Under the pieces are notes generated by a model. The model was not told the DNA's origin and did no database searches. It worked only from the letters and a program-made list of their open reading frames with translations. The translations under genes were made by a program, and so were the position numbers. DNA of 64,000 nt. It comes from Viscum album (taxonomy: Eukaryota; Streptophyta; Magnoliopsida; Santalales; Viscaceae). Shown here one piece after another: positions 63,545 to 64,000 of this stretch; positions within the stretch are counted from its first letter, which is position 1, and each line of letters begins with the position of its first letter. Location: NCBI GenBank assembly GCA_963277665.1, contig OY728128.1, positions 1,351,426,356-1,351,490,355 of the forward strand, written 5' to 3'.

Positions 63545-64000
63545 TGTAACCATTATTTTAATGATAAAAAAATCATGTTACTTATGATATTAATGACTTT
63601 TATGTGTTGTGATGACATGCTATTATATATGGAAGATTGGATAAATTTCCACTAAGTCTTGGAAAGACCCACCACTAGAAATGAATCACCAGTGAGGTAG
63701 AGTCACCGTTAGAATGTAAAATAGGATAATTGTTGAAAACACCTACTATAAAAGATGACTCATGGAAATTTGACAAATTATTGAAAAGACCTACCATCAA
63801 CAATAAATCACCCATAGGATGAAAAATTGGCTAAGTACGGGAAAGACCAACCACCAGTGGATAAATCACCATTATAAATTAGTCAACTCAAAATTTGGAA
63901 AAGTGTTGGAATGACCTACTAATGATATAAGTCACCCTTAAGCATGACCTTCTGTTTTCCAGACTCACTATTGGTCTGACTCGCCACCAACTCAATTCAT
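63545..64000 (+). repeat. 3' LTR of the copia element, first 456 bp
   Basis: Matches 43173-43640 over its whole visible length with many substitutions. Cut by the window end. Confidence 0.85.

Larger units (their letters stand above)
43173..64000 (+). mobile_element. SIRE-like Ty1/copia retrotransposon, truncated by the window end and split by element C
   Basis: 5' LTR 43173-44885, degenerate PBS, gag, then element C (46393-57284), then the rest of gag-pol in copia order (protease, integrase, RT, RNase H), a 3' region with extra open frames, purine tracts, and the first 456 bp of the 3' LTR. The pol sequence and the long extra region between pol and LTR fit the SIRE/Maximus group of plant copia elements. 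All frames are broken by stops. The right target duplication is outside the window. Confidence 0.85.

Overview
The window looks like a heterochromatic, transposon-filled stretch of a large plant genome. It is strongly AT-rich, and the recognisable coding remnants are plant-type LINE, Ty3/gypsy and Ty1/copia (SIRE-like) proteins. It also carries a CACTA (En/Spm-type) element and very long LTRs. I found no host gene with a supported function, no intact long reading frame, no rRNA and no canonical tRNA. The species cannot be named from the sequence.

Layout. 1-1500: decayed LINE ORF1 with a readable zinc knuckle. 1540-2960: A-rich/T-poor low-complexity block. 3190-6759: unclassified decayed sequence. 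6760-21536: element A, the best preserved unit. It is a non-autonomous gypsy element (LARD-like) with 4.17-kb LTRs, a 2.2-kb internal region, a perfect 5-bp target duplication (ATGAT), a PBS, a PPT and only a fragment of gag. Its 3' LTR is interrupted by a 4,206-bp non-autonomous CACTA transposon with a 3-bp duplication (AAA). The 5' LTR preserves the uninterrupted site. 22620-31440: element D, a very old minus-strand LTR element seen as two diverged ~2.8-kb direct repeats 6.0 kb apart. 31440-34414: unclassified, including an LTR-like patch. 34415-43172: element B, a decayed gypsy element with a ~4.5-kb LTR, gag, RT, RNase H and integrase. It is cut at the integrase by a SIRE-like copia element (43173 to beyond 64000). 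The copia element is itself split in gag by element C (46393-57284), a minus-strand LARD-like gypsy element with ~4.5-kb LTRs.

Order of events that can be read: B, then copia, then C; separately A, then CACTA. Elements A and C are different families, yet both carry, antisense to the element and about 0.7 kb from the 3' LTR, a tRNA-like module. In both copies the A-box to B-box gap is 27 nt, and a T5 run follows the B-box at 49-50 nt. The LTR of A also carries three ~187-bp-spaced hairpins with a constant loop and changing but still complementary stems. These two structures, and the CACTA element's 2.5-kb, strictly 10-bp-phased minisatellite, are the most unusual things in the window.
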